Numbered from the stretch's first letter, positions 45,165 to 58,590 are shown. The stretch is 64,000 nucleotides of DNA from Paguma larvata (GCA_030068075.1 CM057839.1:20687167-20751166), one strand, 5' to 3'. The notes: generated by a model not told the origin, from the sequence alone. Made by a program: numbers and translations.

Positions 45165-47745
45165 ACAGAAATGTTTTGAGAACTATGTTGAGGAAGCGTT
45201 TCTTTTAGGGAAGATTTATGTTTGGTTATATCAATTGCCTAAAAATATGATAGTCTGATTTTAAGCTTCAAAAAGTATATAGCTTTTGAGATTCTTGAGA
45301 GTCAATAATCAAATTATATGAGAACTAGCTAATATTAACACATTTTCAGAGGAGCCATTTTTTCGTTGTTCATTTGTTTCAATCTATACTCAGAACCAGG
45401 GATAAAACAGAATTTTCTCTTGCTCTTTTGTCTCTGTGGTGGGAATTTTTTCCTGAGAGATAAGCTTTCTTTGGGCCTTGATATATATAAAGTGGTCCTG
45501 GAGCCAAATTTCCCAGTCTACTCAGGACAAGGTACTAAATTTCTAGGCCATGACTTTATATGTCCCCTGGTATCTGGTGATTACAGTATTTGTGTCACTT
45601 CCTGGATGAGAGAACTGTATTTCCGTCCATAATGGATTTCCCTATTGTCTTTTAGGGTCTCTAATAATATACACACACATGATTATTCTTATATTTAATA
45701 TTCTTGTATGCAAATTAGCAGAAGATTGCCAAGATGTCTCTTATCTTATGACAAGCAAAGGTCAATGCAATTCTATCAACATGAAAATATATTATGCATT
45801 ATATGCTACTGTGACTCTCTCTATCACTACTGCAATAATTCATAAAAAGCTGAATTCTACATTTTTCATTGTTATTCATACAGCAAAGTACTTTACATAC
45901 AGTAGGTGTCTTATGGTGACTGTTAAATCAAATTTAGAAAATAATATAGCTCTAATGGTATGTCATTAAAAATATTTTTTGATTTGGCCAATTCACCAAT
46001 GATTGTTCCTGTAAGATATGTTTGTGCATGAGCCTCATAGTCACTGTGCAATGATTACTATTTGTATAAATAGCTATTTGATGTATGGCTAATATAAATC
46101 TCTTTGAAATCTACATTGAATGCTAGTGTAATTGCCATAGGATTTGCATCTTGTTCTAAAATAGGTCAATTGTCAATATAGAAATACACAATATAACTTT
46201 GTGATTCAACATGTCTTAGTACACATAATTCCTGAAATTTATTGTTCTGTATTTCTTTGCTAAAAGTATTATTCTTTCTCAATAGAATTGCAATAAACAA
46301 TTGTCTCAAAATGTGAACAATGTTATGACATTGTCTACTATCATCCTATTACTTCTGAAGAAATTAAATTACCAGTATTTAGAATCGGAAACATAGCATT
46401 CAGAAGCTAACAAAAAGTTGTTGGTATATTACAGATTTTGAGAAGTAAAAAAAGTTTTTTCATTCCCTAAATAATGTAATGATTTCATTTAAATTTTTAA
46501 AAATATTTTTTGCATTTTAAAATATTTTATATTTAGAAATTATCTGCAGTATCTATTTAATAATTGGATAATAATGTCCATTTTCATCTGGAGACTAATT
46601 TTAATAAGCATTTTCCATGTTCAAACATTAGACAAACATATTCTATTCATTTTTCTATCATTTTTGTCTCTGAATTACTTTTTTTTTACTTTTTTGTTAT
46701 TTCAGTTAATGCCAGCTATTATCTCTCAAAACTTTATTACTAAAATAAATTCAAATTTTAAGCTTTTTGCATAGAATCTGAAAAATCTATAAAATTTACT
46801 CCTTTTAATATTACTTAATAATGATATTTTAACTACAGATGTAACAAGTTATAGATGGCTTTTTTGTTTGTTTGTTTTAACATGACCAGTGAAGTTTACT
46901 TCAGTTATCTTTAATACACTCGTGGATATATTCTTATTTCATGTTTGTTGCAAAAGGTATAGCCATAGTTATTATTCTAGGGTTTTCTTGGCATATTATA
47001 GGTTTAAGGCATTAAAGTCATCATAACTTTAAGCCTGAGTTTATCTACTCAGCATACTTTTATTGAATAAATATATGCCAGGCACTGTTAAAATCACTGA
47101 GATTATGATGAAAAATAATGTAGATGTGGGCTTGAGCAGTGATATCATGGGGATATAGTTGCTGAGGTATCAAAAAAAATCAAATGCTTAAAAAGTATAG
47201 ATATAAATCCAAAAAAACTTTATTTAAATATCTTTCTTTTACGCATTTTATTATTTTAATCTTTGTTGAAAGAATAATGTTGATCTGTAGCCAGATGACT
47301 TGAGGGAAATACTTAACATCTTAAATTGCCTCATAGTCAATTCTCACCCACCTTCTTGACAGTATTATTTACACTTTTATAAGACTATTTAAAATGCTAG
47401 TTACTGAAACAGGTAAGTGACACACATCCATGCCATCTTTCTCTAGCAACCAACAATCCCTATATATTTCCCATAGAAAAAATGGTTAATCTAAAATCCT
47501 GTATTATGAATTAACAACTGAAGAAATCTTCAGGGTTCATTATTAGGTAAGAGACTCCCAGGTTACGTTTTATTCTTGTATGCATTTCAGCAGCAGTTTT
47601 AACAGCAAGGATCTCTAGACATCCATTCCAACATAGGTTTTTACTCATCACTCTAGCTAATCTATTCTTGTCTTTATTATCAATAAAAATCATTGTATTT
47701 AGCCTAATAATGCATGTTGCTCATTCTCTGAAACAGTTCTTCATG
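45165..47745. other. Unclassified AT-rich interval
   Basis: Mostly AT-rich. A short L2-like antisense piece is at 47050-47130 (GCCAGGCACTGTTAAAATCA). Frames at 45366-45632 and 45679-45969 (88 and 96 codons) have no motifs. Confidence 0.4.
47050..47130 (-). repeat. L2 LINE 3' fragment
   Basis: ATTGAATAAATATATGCCAG then GCACTGTTAAAATCACTGAG (antisense L2 wording). Confidence 0.6.
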
Positions 47746-47749
47746 TTTT

Positions 47750-48380
47750 TCCTCCATCTTTTTTTTTTAATTATGCAGTCTATCTCAGACCTAGTCCTTG
47801 GTTCTCTTCTTGGTCTCTGCTCCCTCCTTTAGTGGTCTCTACTTGTATTATAGTTTTATATAAATGCCAAGAAAAGCCAAATCATATCTCTAGAACAGAA
47901 TTACCTTCAGAATTCCTGCCTCATACCTCAACTGCCTACTTGACATCTTGACTTAGACTCCACTACACATCTTAAACTAAACTGTAACCAAAGCCCTGAC
48001 CTTCCTCTCAGACCTACACTATCTTCAATCTTCTTCATTCTGTTCCTCCCATTGCTCATGGCATAATTGAAGTTATCCTTGATTCCTTTTTTTTTGCTTC
48101 TTCCATCTCACATTCTGTTCATATGCAAATCCTACTGACCAGATCTCAAGAACACATGCATTCTAATTACTTCTCACTGCTGATACTGATGATGCCCTGG
48201 ACTGAGTTACATCACCAGTCTCCTTCATTAGTGAAATGATCTCCTATTTGGTATTTCTGTTTCTATCATTACATCTATAATCCATTCTTGAGATTAAATC
48301 CAAATGAATTTAGAGTAAATTATATTTCAGAATGTGTTATTATTCTGTTCTAAACCTTGAAGAGGCTCCCTATGTGCCCT
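47750..48380. repeat. Probable old interspersed repeat, family not determined
   Basis: A C/T-rich block (CTTGACATCTTGACTTAGAC, CCTTGATTCC, TCCTACTGACCAGATCTC, GAAGAGGCTCCCTATGTGC) resembles a widely dispersed mammalian repeat that I cannot name with confidence. It differs clearly in composition from its flanks. Confidence 0.4.
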
Positions 48381-48384
48381 TACA

Positions 48385-50274
48385 TGGAACTTGCACTTCT
48401 TTTTGAGACTGAGAAGCATCTTAAGTTAAAATTGCTTTTGCTTGGATTGAAGTTGGTACCTTCAAGACATGATTTGAGTTTGTTTGTGCAGATCATGAGA
48501 ACACTCAGTTTATATTCTCTGTAGAGGTTTTGGGGGCGCCATATTTGTAGTGTGAATTTAAACCTTAAATCTGAATGAGTACTACCCTATAGTTCTAATA
48601 TTCAAGGGAGTTTTTTTACGCTCTTGTTCATCTTTTGTCATGATAGAGAGAGTTAAGTCCCTTTGCTATCATTTTCTATCGCCTTTCTGTCACCTTCACA
48701 GTGTGTAAAATTATACCTCCTGGTAGACTCTCTGTTGATTCTCGTTTTTGATAATTTGATTTTTAATATTAAATGATGGTAAATGTTGTATTTGGAGAAT
48801 TTAACAGTGAGATACACACATTCTAATATCCACTCTTTGGCCAATGTAGCCACTGTTACATCCCTTCAGAAAGGAAACTTTCTAAAATCAACTTTGCATT
48901 CTTACTTGTTTGATAATCTGGAAGTCAAGGCACATACAACATGTCTGTGTTGGATTAACATTCTGCTTACAGTGGAGCCTAATCACATAAGAACTGAAGT
49001 GTATTTAGTCTTAGGATTATATTTCACTATACTTTAGGAGAGTTTGGCAATTTTTTCAGTTTTGTTTTTACCAAAAAATAGTTCAATAAAGTAATCTTAA
49101 AATTATTATAATCATTAGACCTGCTTTTTCCAAAGACTATTCACAAGACTCAAATCAAGCACTTAATTTCAAGCAATATTATCCTATGCTCTTGGACTGG
49201 TGAACATATTCAGGCATGAAGTTTCCCAAGTGAGGAGAAATCCTATAAAACATAATATTGACCCAAGTTACAGTATTATAAAGAACAGCATTCAGTTGTG
49301 TCAAAGCACTGAATTTTGGATGCCAAAGAAAGAAATTACCTATGTGGTTCCTGCATACTCAAAATACCATGTAAAGGGTTTTATTATCTACTTTCTTTAG
49401 AGCTAAATTTCATTTTAGTAAGTATTTCTAAAGATGAATTAGATTTAATGAAGGACAAGTCCTTTGTAAACAGTCCAGTGAGTACTGAAGAGGAGGTTGG
49501 GGGCAACACGTAAATCATTAACAGGTGCATTTCAGGAACCATGTTAACTATGTCAGGGAGTTGTTAAGGACCAATAATTCTAGAGGCATACAATGTAAAT
49601 TATATTGATTCAAAATCTAGTTTACAGTGGTTGATACTTTCATTAACTCGCTTGAAGCAAAAATGTCTTCAATAAGCCAGTTGCAGTCCTGTGATTGGAA
49701 AGCAAAATCGCTCTTGTCTGTGTGAATTAAATATAAATCAGCCATGTTTCAGATCAGTCTTCCCTTTTAGGAGTAACCTGGTTTCCAGTAGTAATTTTTG
49801 ACATTTGCCTTTTTAAATATAAACTTTAAGAATCCCTAAGAAAAGCAATGAAAATGCATATAGACTTTCATTCTTGCATAAGGTTTCAAAGGATTAAAAA
49901 ACAAGGTGAAGACTTCTCATGGATTCCTGGGGGTCCAGATGTTGATGATAAGAATTTCTGCCTAAAGGATACCAGGCTAATGAATACCCTGAAGTGCTGG
50001 GATTATGGGGCTCTTTTCCAGTGAGAATCTTTCTAGGACATTCTTTATATACATAAGGAACACTAGAATAGAGAGTATAAATAGTATTTTTTTTTCTCAA
50101 TTCTTTTGTGGATAGTAAAACTTAGTTTGTAGACTTAATTAAAATTAGAATATAAAAAATCAAATTACAAAAACAATGTAATATTTTAAAATGTAGAAAT
50201 CTACTTAATGTTGTATATTAAGAACAGTGCTGGAAAATATGTATATGCATCCATAGCATATACAATACACCTTT
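48385..50274. other. Unclassified interval
   Basis: No repeat or exon supported. The frames around 48783-49513 are short and overlapping, without recognisable motifs. Confidence 0.4.
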
Positions 50275-50277
50275 TCT

Positions 50278-51153
50278 ATTTATTTATTTTTTAAATTTGC
50301 ATCCGAGTTAGTTAGCATATAGTCCAATAATGATTTCAGGAGTATAATACAGTGATTCATCCCCTACATAAAACACCCAGTGCTGATCCCAACAACTGTC
50401 TTACTTAATACCCTTTGCCCATTTAGTCCATCACTCCACCCACAGTCCCTTCAGCAACCCTCAGTTTGCTCTCTATATTTAAGAGTCTCTTATGTTTTGT
50501 CCCCCTCCATGTTTTTATATTATCTTGCTTCCCTTCCCTATGTTCATATGTTTTGTATCTTAAATTCTACATGAATGAAGTTATATGATATTTGTCTTTC
50601 TCTGATTTATTTCACTTAACATAATACATTCTAGTTCCATCCATGTTGCTGCAAATGGCAAGATTTCATTCTTTTTTGATTGCCTAATAATACTCCATCG
50701 TATATATATATATATATATATATATAACATCGTGTATATTTATATATATATATATATATAACACGTCTTATTTAGCCATTCATCTGTCGATGGACATTTG
50801 GGCTCTTTCTATATTTAGGCTACTGTCAATAGTGCTGCTATAAACATTTGGGTGCATGTACCCCTTTGAAACAGCACATATATTTTTGGATAAATACCTA
50901 GTAGTGTGATTGCTGGGTCACAGTGTGGTTCTATTTTTTATTTTTTTGAGGAACCTCCATACTGTTTGCCAGAGTGGCTGCACCAGTTTGCATTCCTACC
51001 AGCAGTGCAAAACTGATCCTCTTTCTCCACATTCTTGCCAACATCTGTTGTTGCCAGAGTTGTTACTTTTAGCCATTTTGACTGGTGTGAGGTGGTATCT
51101 CACTGTGGCTTTGATTTGCATTTCCCTGATGATGAGTGATGTTGAGCATATTT
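50278..51153 (-). mobile_element. 5'-truncated L1 3' end with two TA arrays
   Basis: Antisense L1: T-rich start at 50278, 3'UTR wording AAAACACCCAGTGCTGATCC near 50370, then AATACTCCATCGTATATA and the ORF2 3' region (GGACATTTGGGCTCTTTC, TGATTGCTGGGTCACAGTG, ACTGGTGTGAGGTGGTATCT). It stops at about 51153. (TA)n arrays are at 50700-50726 and 50738-50760. No TSD found. The 120-codon frame at 50910-51272 is a shadow. Confidence 0.9.
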
Positions 51154-51694
51154 TGAGTGTACATTATCACATACTTAATGAGATTCTGAATTTTCATTTT
51201 TATATCATATCTTTCGGGGATAAATCTTTTTTTTCTTATCATATCACCCTCGCTATCGTATCTCTCTCCTAGAACTTAATGACTTTTTTAATGGGCAGTG
51301 GATAATCTCTTGTAAATGCAGCCAGAGGCAGGTAAGACACTCATTAGGAGGTTTTTGGAGTTAAGAAGAATGGTATACTTATAGAGAAGATGCCGGGCCT
51401 ACTGAATGAAAAAAAAAATATCAATAGAAGGAGCCACTGGTAACTGCAAAGTCAAGCTTTACGAGGTTAATATGAATCTATGACTTACCATCCAGGATGA
51501 TAAATTTCATACCTGAGGGATTATTACCTAATTTGACTCTTTTTATTATTATTTGATTCAAAATATCCTAAATTTTCATTTCAAGTATTTTATGATATGG
51601 TGCTAACCTACCACCTTAGATCCACAGTGCTGTTTCTTTGGACATCTGGCTTTCCGCCATGGCCAGGTTGAGCTATTACTTCATGCTAGTGTAT

Positions 51695-51875
51695 CTTTCA
51701 GTAAGTTATTTAACTTTTCTCTCCAATATCTTCATCTGTCAAAAGATGACCAAAGTGCACATCCATGCACACACACGCACACACACACACACAGGTCATA
51801 GGGAAGATTAGATGAGTTTAAACATGTAAAATTATTGACACATATTAAATACTTAACAAATATTAGCTGGCAGTT
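51695..51875 (+). repeat. MIR fragment with internal (CA)n
   Basis: Sense MIR wording: AGTAAGTTATTTAACTTTTC, ATCTTCATCTGTCAAAAGAT, a CA array at about 51769-51794, then GGGAAGATTAGATGAGTTTA and ACATATTAAATACTTAACAA. Confidence 0.7.
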
Positions 51876-51879
51876 CTCT

Positions 51880-54435
51880 CATATCTGAACGTTTTTATTT
51901 GATATTTTCTTAAAATAAGGAAATGTCCCCTTAAGTCATACATGTCTTATTTAATTGACTAGTCTGTTCATAATGTAAGGTGTCTATGAAACATAGTTTA
52001 GCACTTTGAACGTGGTATAAGAATAAGGTGACTGATTACCAGATTTAGAATGCACGTGTCTATACTGGTGGTATGTGTACAGTGTGACTCCGATCTTGTG
52101 ATCCTGATGTTTTGAATGATGATTTGAAAATATATGTTAATAAATTTAAAGTTATTCTAAAATGCAGCTTTCAAAACTTCTCATATGGTATATAAAATCT
52201 TTATTTACCATGTGGAAACAGTGTATATAAAAGCCAAAGAAAAGTTATTTCTAACTGTAATGAATATAACCCTGCATTGTAGAAAATTCAAAATTTGCTT
52301 TCTACAGTTACAACATAAGCAATGACTGGTTAAATAGAAGAAAATATATCTTTGAGATGAAAAACAGCATTGTTAAAATACTGAAATACATTCATGATCT
52401 TATGTGACAGGGATATAAATCAAATTAAAAACTCAAGTCATATCGAGGTGGAAATATGCAACAAATGATATTCATGTGAAAATTATGTTTATGTGTCCTT
52501 TTCATACTCTACACATACAAGCACATGTTTACACATATAAAAAATACCTGAACCACAAGAAATGTGAAGATAATACTAAGAGAGTATTGACAATATTACT
52601 TATGAATAGAAGTAAAATATACAAAAAATTTAATATAACAGTGCTATGAAAACTTGAAACATTTTGATTTAATTGATATTTTGCTTAAAACTTTATCAAA
52701 GCATTTTTAATGAGTTAAGATAGAAAAATAACACTAAATGTAAAAAGTGTTTTAATGTAATAAAATCTCAATTAATTTAGTTGAGCTAAGGCATTGGATG
52801 ACTGGATAATGTTCCAAATAACCTATATCTTAGTTCTGTAAATCTCATTTCATAAGCTCTACTGTATTTTTTTTACATTTAAATACATTTAGGTTTTCAA
52901 TGGAAAATATAATAATGATACATATTTCAAGGGAGCATTTTCTAGAAGTCAGCTACTGAATCATTATAGAAGTATCAATCCAAAATAACCAAAAGGTTTC
53001 TTTTATCTGGGATTTTCTTTTATATATAACTTTTGAAAACCCTTATTTATATGTTGAATCTATTGATATATCACATTGTTATCTATTTCGTTAGTTAGAA
53101 TAAAATTTTTTGAGCAAATAATTTTAACTAAGGTCACTTATAAAACAAAATAATGCATCTTTGATTTATGTATAACACATAGAAAAAAATAAAGAGTTTT
53201 TTTTTCTGGAATGAGTTTCAGAAGTGAAAATAATCTTTGTTTTCAGAATCTGACAAAATTGTAGAATACTGAGGTATTTAATTAGAGTTAAACTATATAA
53301 CATTTTTTCCTATTGATTTCACCTAGTGTTATCATTTGCATTGGCATGATGCTAAGAGATTTTATACCTTTTCAAAATAGAAAATAGGAAATAACTGAAA
53401 TGAATGCTGATAAAATCAGGAATCAATTGCTAATGGACAAACTGTTAACTAGTCTTTGGGTTTTTAAAATCTCTTTCGAATGGCCAACTTTTCCCCACTT
53501 GAATACACACTGCTCTCGTTTTATGCAGATAAGCACGAGTGCAGGTGGAGTGCTTGGATAAATACTAACAATGAGAGTGCTGGATGTTTTCTGGGGTAGG
53601 CCATGTTTACTTACACACGAGAATTCGATTTTTGAACTACCTTCCATGGACTACCCCTTTAGGAGAAACAGATGCACTTTGGAGAAGAATATGGAAAAAG
53701 GTCCCCTTCCTTATTTTCTTTAGAAAATACACACACAACATTTTTTTAAATTTATTTTCAATGTGGGTCTGATAAGAGTATTATATTTCATAATTGCAGC
53801 TTCACTTTCTTTAGTCATTTTTCCTGTCAAAAAGTAAATGATTGGTAGTGATAAAGCATGTGTGTAATGGGTATGGCCACTATAACTTCTTCTTTAATCT
53901 CATCTTTCTAGTTATATTAGCTAAAAGCAGTTATGAGTAGATGAGCAGAGCAAGGTAAATTGCACTGGATATTGTTATACACACTGAGAGGGCCAAAGGC
54001 TCTCAAGTGGAGCTAGGAGGTGAGGCCAAAAGTGAGATCACATCAAAAACAAACGTTTCTGATCTAATTATGTTACACTGGGTCAATCTTCATTATCCAT
54101 TACTGGAAAACCATAAAGCCTAAGGCATTTATTATTTTCATATCTTGTCTTCCTTTTGGAACATACCAATTATTTCATTTGTTTTAAAATGTTACAGATA
54201 TTCTTAGAATCAGTGAGTGATTACACCCTAAAATGGAGATGAGATAAGTTTATCACAAAAGCATAATGTACCAACAGAAGTTGAGAGAGTAAAAGGAGAA
54301 ATTCAAATCCTATTCACTTGGAAAATGATGGATCTTCAACATGGAAAATGTTCTGAGAGAAAGTTGGATGTACCTCCAAATAGATGGCAGAATGCAGTGC
54401 ATAATACAGAAAAGGCCAGGCATCTTAAACATCAC
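51880..54435. other. Unclassified very AT-rich interval
   Basis: No repeat family, exon or RNA gene recognised over about 2.5 kb. Confidence 0.4.
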
Positions 54436-54439
54436 AGTC

Positions 54440-54535
54440 AATATATATGTTAAAATATATATATGTATAGAAATATACATAAATACATATATATGTAAAA
54501 TATACATATGTATATATGTAAATATATATATACAC
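54440..54535. repeat. TA/TATG-rich microsatellite
   Basis: Irregular TATATA, TATG and TACA units, ending in a CACACACG step. The frames at 54310-54615 (minus) and 54341-54601 (plus) are translations of this low-complexity sequence. Confidence 0.9.
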
Positions 54536-54599
54536 ACACGTATAGAAAGGAAAACAAAACACATACTTGGAATGACAATAGGAATGGGAATTCTAATCT

Positions 54600-55290
54600 G
54601 AATGTCATTTCTCATAATTTTAGCATATAACTACATAGGAATTGTAGGGATTATGTGTTTCTTCTCAATGACCCATAGCAGAGAGAAGATAATAGAATAA
54701 GATTACAAAACTATATATTTTTGTATCACATTTTAATCCTTTCAGGTTTATGAACAATGAATTCAATAGCAAGTCATTAAAAAGATGTAGGCAAATTTGC
54801 CTGGGCCAGTAAAGGGGAATGTGAGTGTCCCGTTGATATCATTTTCCATCTTGCTGAACAAGAACATATCTGTATACGTAACAATCTTACTTTCACATTC
54901 TTTATATCTACACAGGAGGGGAATTTGCTGGATCAAGAGTCGATGCATAAAAAGCTATGCTGACAACTGTGAAAATCAGCAGGCATACACCCAAGGAATG
55001 TTTATTTGTTGGAGCCTGGTAAGGTACATCCCAGAGAATATTATAATGTGTATATTTAGAAAAGTCTTCTATTCCCAATATGCAGAAAATCACTCCTTAG
55101 AGAGTTGATGGTAAATTCACTATTACTTCACTCTAATTTTTTAAAAGCTAAGAAAACTATATATAAGTAATTTGGATTGCTCTGAAAGAATAATATCAGT
55201 TCACTGTTGAAAAAGTTAGATTTTTCACAAATTGTAAATTCAAATAAAATTTGACTTTTATTTCCAATCATTATTTAAAGTCCTCAGAAG
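54600..55290. other. Unclassified interval
   Basis: A 103-codon plus-strand frame (54797-55108) and a minus-strand frame (54908-55093) overlap and show no motifs. No repeat recognised. Confidence 0.35.
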
Positions 55291-55297
55291 AGGGACA

Positions 55298-55485
55298 TTA
55301 GGGGTGCCTGAGTGGCTTGGTCATTTGATTTCAGTTCAAGTCATGATCCCAGGGTCATGGGATGAGCTTCATATTGGGCTTCATGCTGAGTGTGAAGCCT
55401 ACTTAATATTCTCTATCTCTCTCCTCCTCTGTCCCTTTCTCCCACTCATGACCTAAGATAAAATTTAAAAAATATTTAAAGAAAT
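55298..55485 (+). mobile_element. Older CAN-SINE variant
   Basis: AGGGGTGCCTGAGTGGCTTG head, TCAAGTCATGATCCCAGGGT, GGGCTTCATGCTGAGTG, a shorter CT-rich body and an A-rich end. It is a different subfamily from the young copies. No clear TSD. Confidence 0.85.
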
Positions 55486-55514
55486 GAAAAAATCAAAACA
55501 GGGAAATTAGAAAA

Positions 55515-55592
55515 TCTATATATGACACACAAACACATATATATACATTTATATATGATATGTATGTGTGTATATATATATATATATATTTA
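55515..55592. repeat. TA/TG-rich microsatellite
   Basis: ACACATATATATACA, TGTATGTGTG and a TA array at 55570-55589. Confidence 0.9.
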
Positions 55593-55599
55593 GTATATA

Positions 55600-56053
55600 A
55601 TGACATACAATTATGGAATAATTATTAAAAAATAAAATTACTACTTTGATCATAAACACAGAAAGGAAGAAAGCAGCTATACTGTATTGTACTATATTCA
55701 CTTATTGAACCCACACAGTTTTTCTGGTTGTATTCACTTAAAAAAATTAATTACTAGTAAGTCTTATATTTGGGTGTGAATCATAGATATACGAAAGATA
55801 ACACTGTTGTAAAGATTATAAAAGGATATTTGCTACTAATGGTCAACAAGTACAGAAGTAGTGAATCCAGGCCTCTAATCCACTTGCTTTCATATGGATA
55901 AATTACTTTCCATCATGATATTCTACTTAACCCTGGTTTCTGTTCCAAGGCCACCACATTGAACAGGATAATGGCTAAAGATCCACCTGCTATGCCTGCC
56001 TTTCAGACAGTGAGAAGGATTAGGAGAAGAGAGATACAGGGCCCCTCCTTTAA
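55600..56053. other. Unclassified interval
   Basis: I see nothing that I can assign. Confidence 0.4.
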
Positions 56054-56069
56054 GAATACTCATCAGAAC

Positions 56070-56304
56070 TAGGGAGCCTGGTGGCTTAGTTGGTTAAGTG
56101 TCCAACTTTGGCTCAAGTAATGATCTCATAGTTTGTCAGTTCAAGTTCCAGATTGGGCTCTGTGCTTTCATCACAGGGCCCACTCGATTCTCTGTCCCCC
56201 TCTGTCTCTGTCCCTGTCCCACTTGCACACACGTGCACATGCTGTCCCTCTCTCAAAAAAAAAAAAAATAAATGAAGGAAGGAAGGAAGGAAGGGAGGAA
56301 GGAA
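56070..56304 (+). mobile_element. CAN-SINE with (GGAA)n tail expansion
   Basis: Head TAGGGAGCCTGGTGGCTTAG, then GGCTCAAGTAATGATCTCAT, a CT-rich body and poly-A, followed by a GGAA array (about 56275-56304). TSD ATACTCATCAGAAC (56056-56069) and ATACTTATCAGAAC (56307-56320), one mismatch. The array therefore grew from the SINE tail. Confidence 0.93.
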
Positions 56305-56320
56305 GGATACTTATCAGAAC

Positions 56321-56770
56321 GGTTTTTATATGCCACCAGTAAGAATTTAGTCACATGATCAAAACTGTCAACAAGGGTCTGTGGGACATCCAGTCTGATC
56401 CTCATGTCTATGTATCCAACTAAGAATCACATTTTCATTAATGAAAAACAAAGAGCACATATTTTTGAGATAAGCAATCCCTACTTTAAAAAATCTCGTA
56501 ACAGTATGTAATGCTGTACTTTTCTACATAATTTATATAAGAAAGTTTATAGGAGAAATGGCATCTTCACACATATATCACTTTATAAAACTTTAATGGT
56601 ATGGAGGTTATATGAATGCTATCTTTCCAAGAATTTCTCCCCTTTTTTTCAGAACATCCTTCAAGCTTCATCAGTCATAATTATGTTGATACTAGGGATG
56701 CTCTTTCTTCTGCCCTTTTCCTTAGAAAGTTTACTTACTTAAAGCTAAGTGAAATAAATGATTGGAGGTA

Positions 56771-56772
<2 letters not shown>
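56321..56772. other. Unclassified interval
   Basis: No recognisable feature. Confidence 0.4.
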
Positions 56773-56837
<65 letters not shown>

Positions 56838-56838
56838 A
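56773..56838. repeat. Compound (CT)n(CA)n microsatellite
   Basis: About 20 CT units run directly into about 13 CA units without interruption. Confidence 0.98.
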
Positions 56839-56839
56839 T

Positions 56840-58200
56840 ATGCACAGTTCTAAATCAAGGCACATTGTTCTAAAAATCTAGAAAATGGCATAAAAGGAAG
56901 ATTTGAAAAAAACAATATATTTAAAGAAGAATTTGGGTCACTTAGAAAAGATCAGGGATCTAAATAAGTCACTGAATGGGTTTAAGAATCTGAATGTCAT
57001 AAAATTTATTCATAGTCTAAAAGATAATGTTAAAATGTCTTCAAAATTCTAAGAAAAAAAGATCACCAACCTAAAATTCCATATCCAGAAAAACTACAAA
57101 TCAAATAGGGCAAAAAAAACCAATACTAAGGCATGCACCACCTAAAATCGTGCCTAACATGCATAAACATCTTGTAAACACAGAGACTTACACTAACAGA
57201 GTTAGTTGTAAGTCAGTAGAACTCTGAGTTAACAATAATGTATTGGTTCATTAACTGTGACAAATACACCACACCGGAGTGAGATGTTCATACTGTGCTC
57301 AGTGTCTCAGATGCATACAGGCAGAGCAATGGAGTCGCTGCCTTGCTTTATTTAACTGCCCACAGTAAAATTAAAAAGGAAAGACAGGAGTTTAAAATAA
57401 AGAATTTTTCAGTATTCAGACAAAAGTCAAGAAAATAGAAAGGCAGCAGAGATTTCTGGGTTTGAAATTTAAATTATTTCTCATCCCCACCTACTCAAGA
57501 TTTTCAAATAAAGAATGAGCTTCAGAGCAAAAATTAAACTCAGCATGTAAATATACGATCATTGGTAAAGATCTTGGAAATAATTCAAGAATTCCCTCAG
57601 AAAAGGGTTCAATTAGGTGAAAGACCCACAAGTAATCTTCTAGATGTGCCTCATACTTTTCATTTACCTTTAGAGCTTCTGAAAATCTTAAGAAATTAGT
57701 TCTTCAATAGACTTGCAGGAAGCCCAAGGCAGAAAAGTTCTTACGTTGGAGAAAATTTGTAATATGGCTTTTCTCTAACTGAGCAGATTACCAATTGATT
57801 CATAAGAATTCACAAAATTTTTATAAAGAGTTATTTCAGCTTAAAGTAAAAAGAACAGAGGCAGCGCAAAATGAAAAGGAAACTTTGGATCCCCAAACCT
57901 CTGAAGGACAGCAGTCAGCCCACAGAACTATTTAGCTGGCGACCTGTGCCCAGCTGTGTTTCAGAATCGCTAATGAATCTGTGCACGTATGAGATGCACC
58001 CTATTTCTCCCCTTTTTGAATGGGAGTGGTTATAGTGACTATTCTACCCCTGTTTCAACATTGTATTTGAGTCATGAGTGTTAGACAACTTGTCTTTTTA
58101 ATTTTGGGGTGTCAATATTGATAAAAACTAAATTCACAGAGTTTTATAAACGGAACCCACTTCCGACATCCTGATTCAGATGAGCAGATCCTGGACCCGA
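56840..58200. other. Unclassified interval
   Basis: No exon supported. 57950-58200 has hints of another hAT MITE (ACATCCTGATTCAGATGAGC), too weak to call. Confidence 0.35.
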
Positions 58201-58214
58201 AGCATGAGCATTAT

Positions 58215-58390
58215 GCAGTAGATCACAAGTCAGAAAACCATGCTCAGGAGGGCAATTCTAGTCCACATGTCTTTATAAATAAAGTATTATTAGAACACCA
58301 CTATATATGCTCATTTGCACGTATGTTTTCAAGTTCTAATGGCAGAGCTGAGTAGCCTTGACAGAAACTATATGTCATACAATGTTAAAA
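58215..58390 (+). mobile_element. hAT-type MITE remnant
   Basis: ATAAATAAAGTATTATTAGA, ACACCACTATATATGCTCAT, GGCAGAGCTGAGTAGCCTTG and AGAAACTATATGTCATACAA follow the same MITE family as the element at 2180-2400, here without clear termini. Confidence 0.6.
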
Positions 58391-58590
58391 CACTTACCAT
58401 TTCAGAGATGCTTCTTTAGAGATGGGTCTTAGGAAGTGGTGAATGCATTTTTCATATGAAAGTAAATATTGTATAATCAGAGAGTGATGATTTTAAAGCA
58501 TGTCTGCACACATCAATCAGCCCACAAATATTTGAGTATAATTTCTCTCTCCTCAGAGTCCAGACTTAGTGTCTCATTTCTAATGAATAA

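Noticed and set aside
50910..51272. 120-codon plus-strand frame
   Set aside because: Antisense shadow of the L1 3' region, running into unrelated flank.
54310..54615. 101-codon Tyr/Ile-rich frame resembling a membrane protein
   Set aside because: It is a translation of a TA/TATG microsatellite. The complementary frame is open for the same reason.
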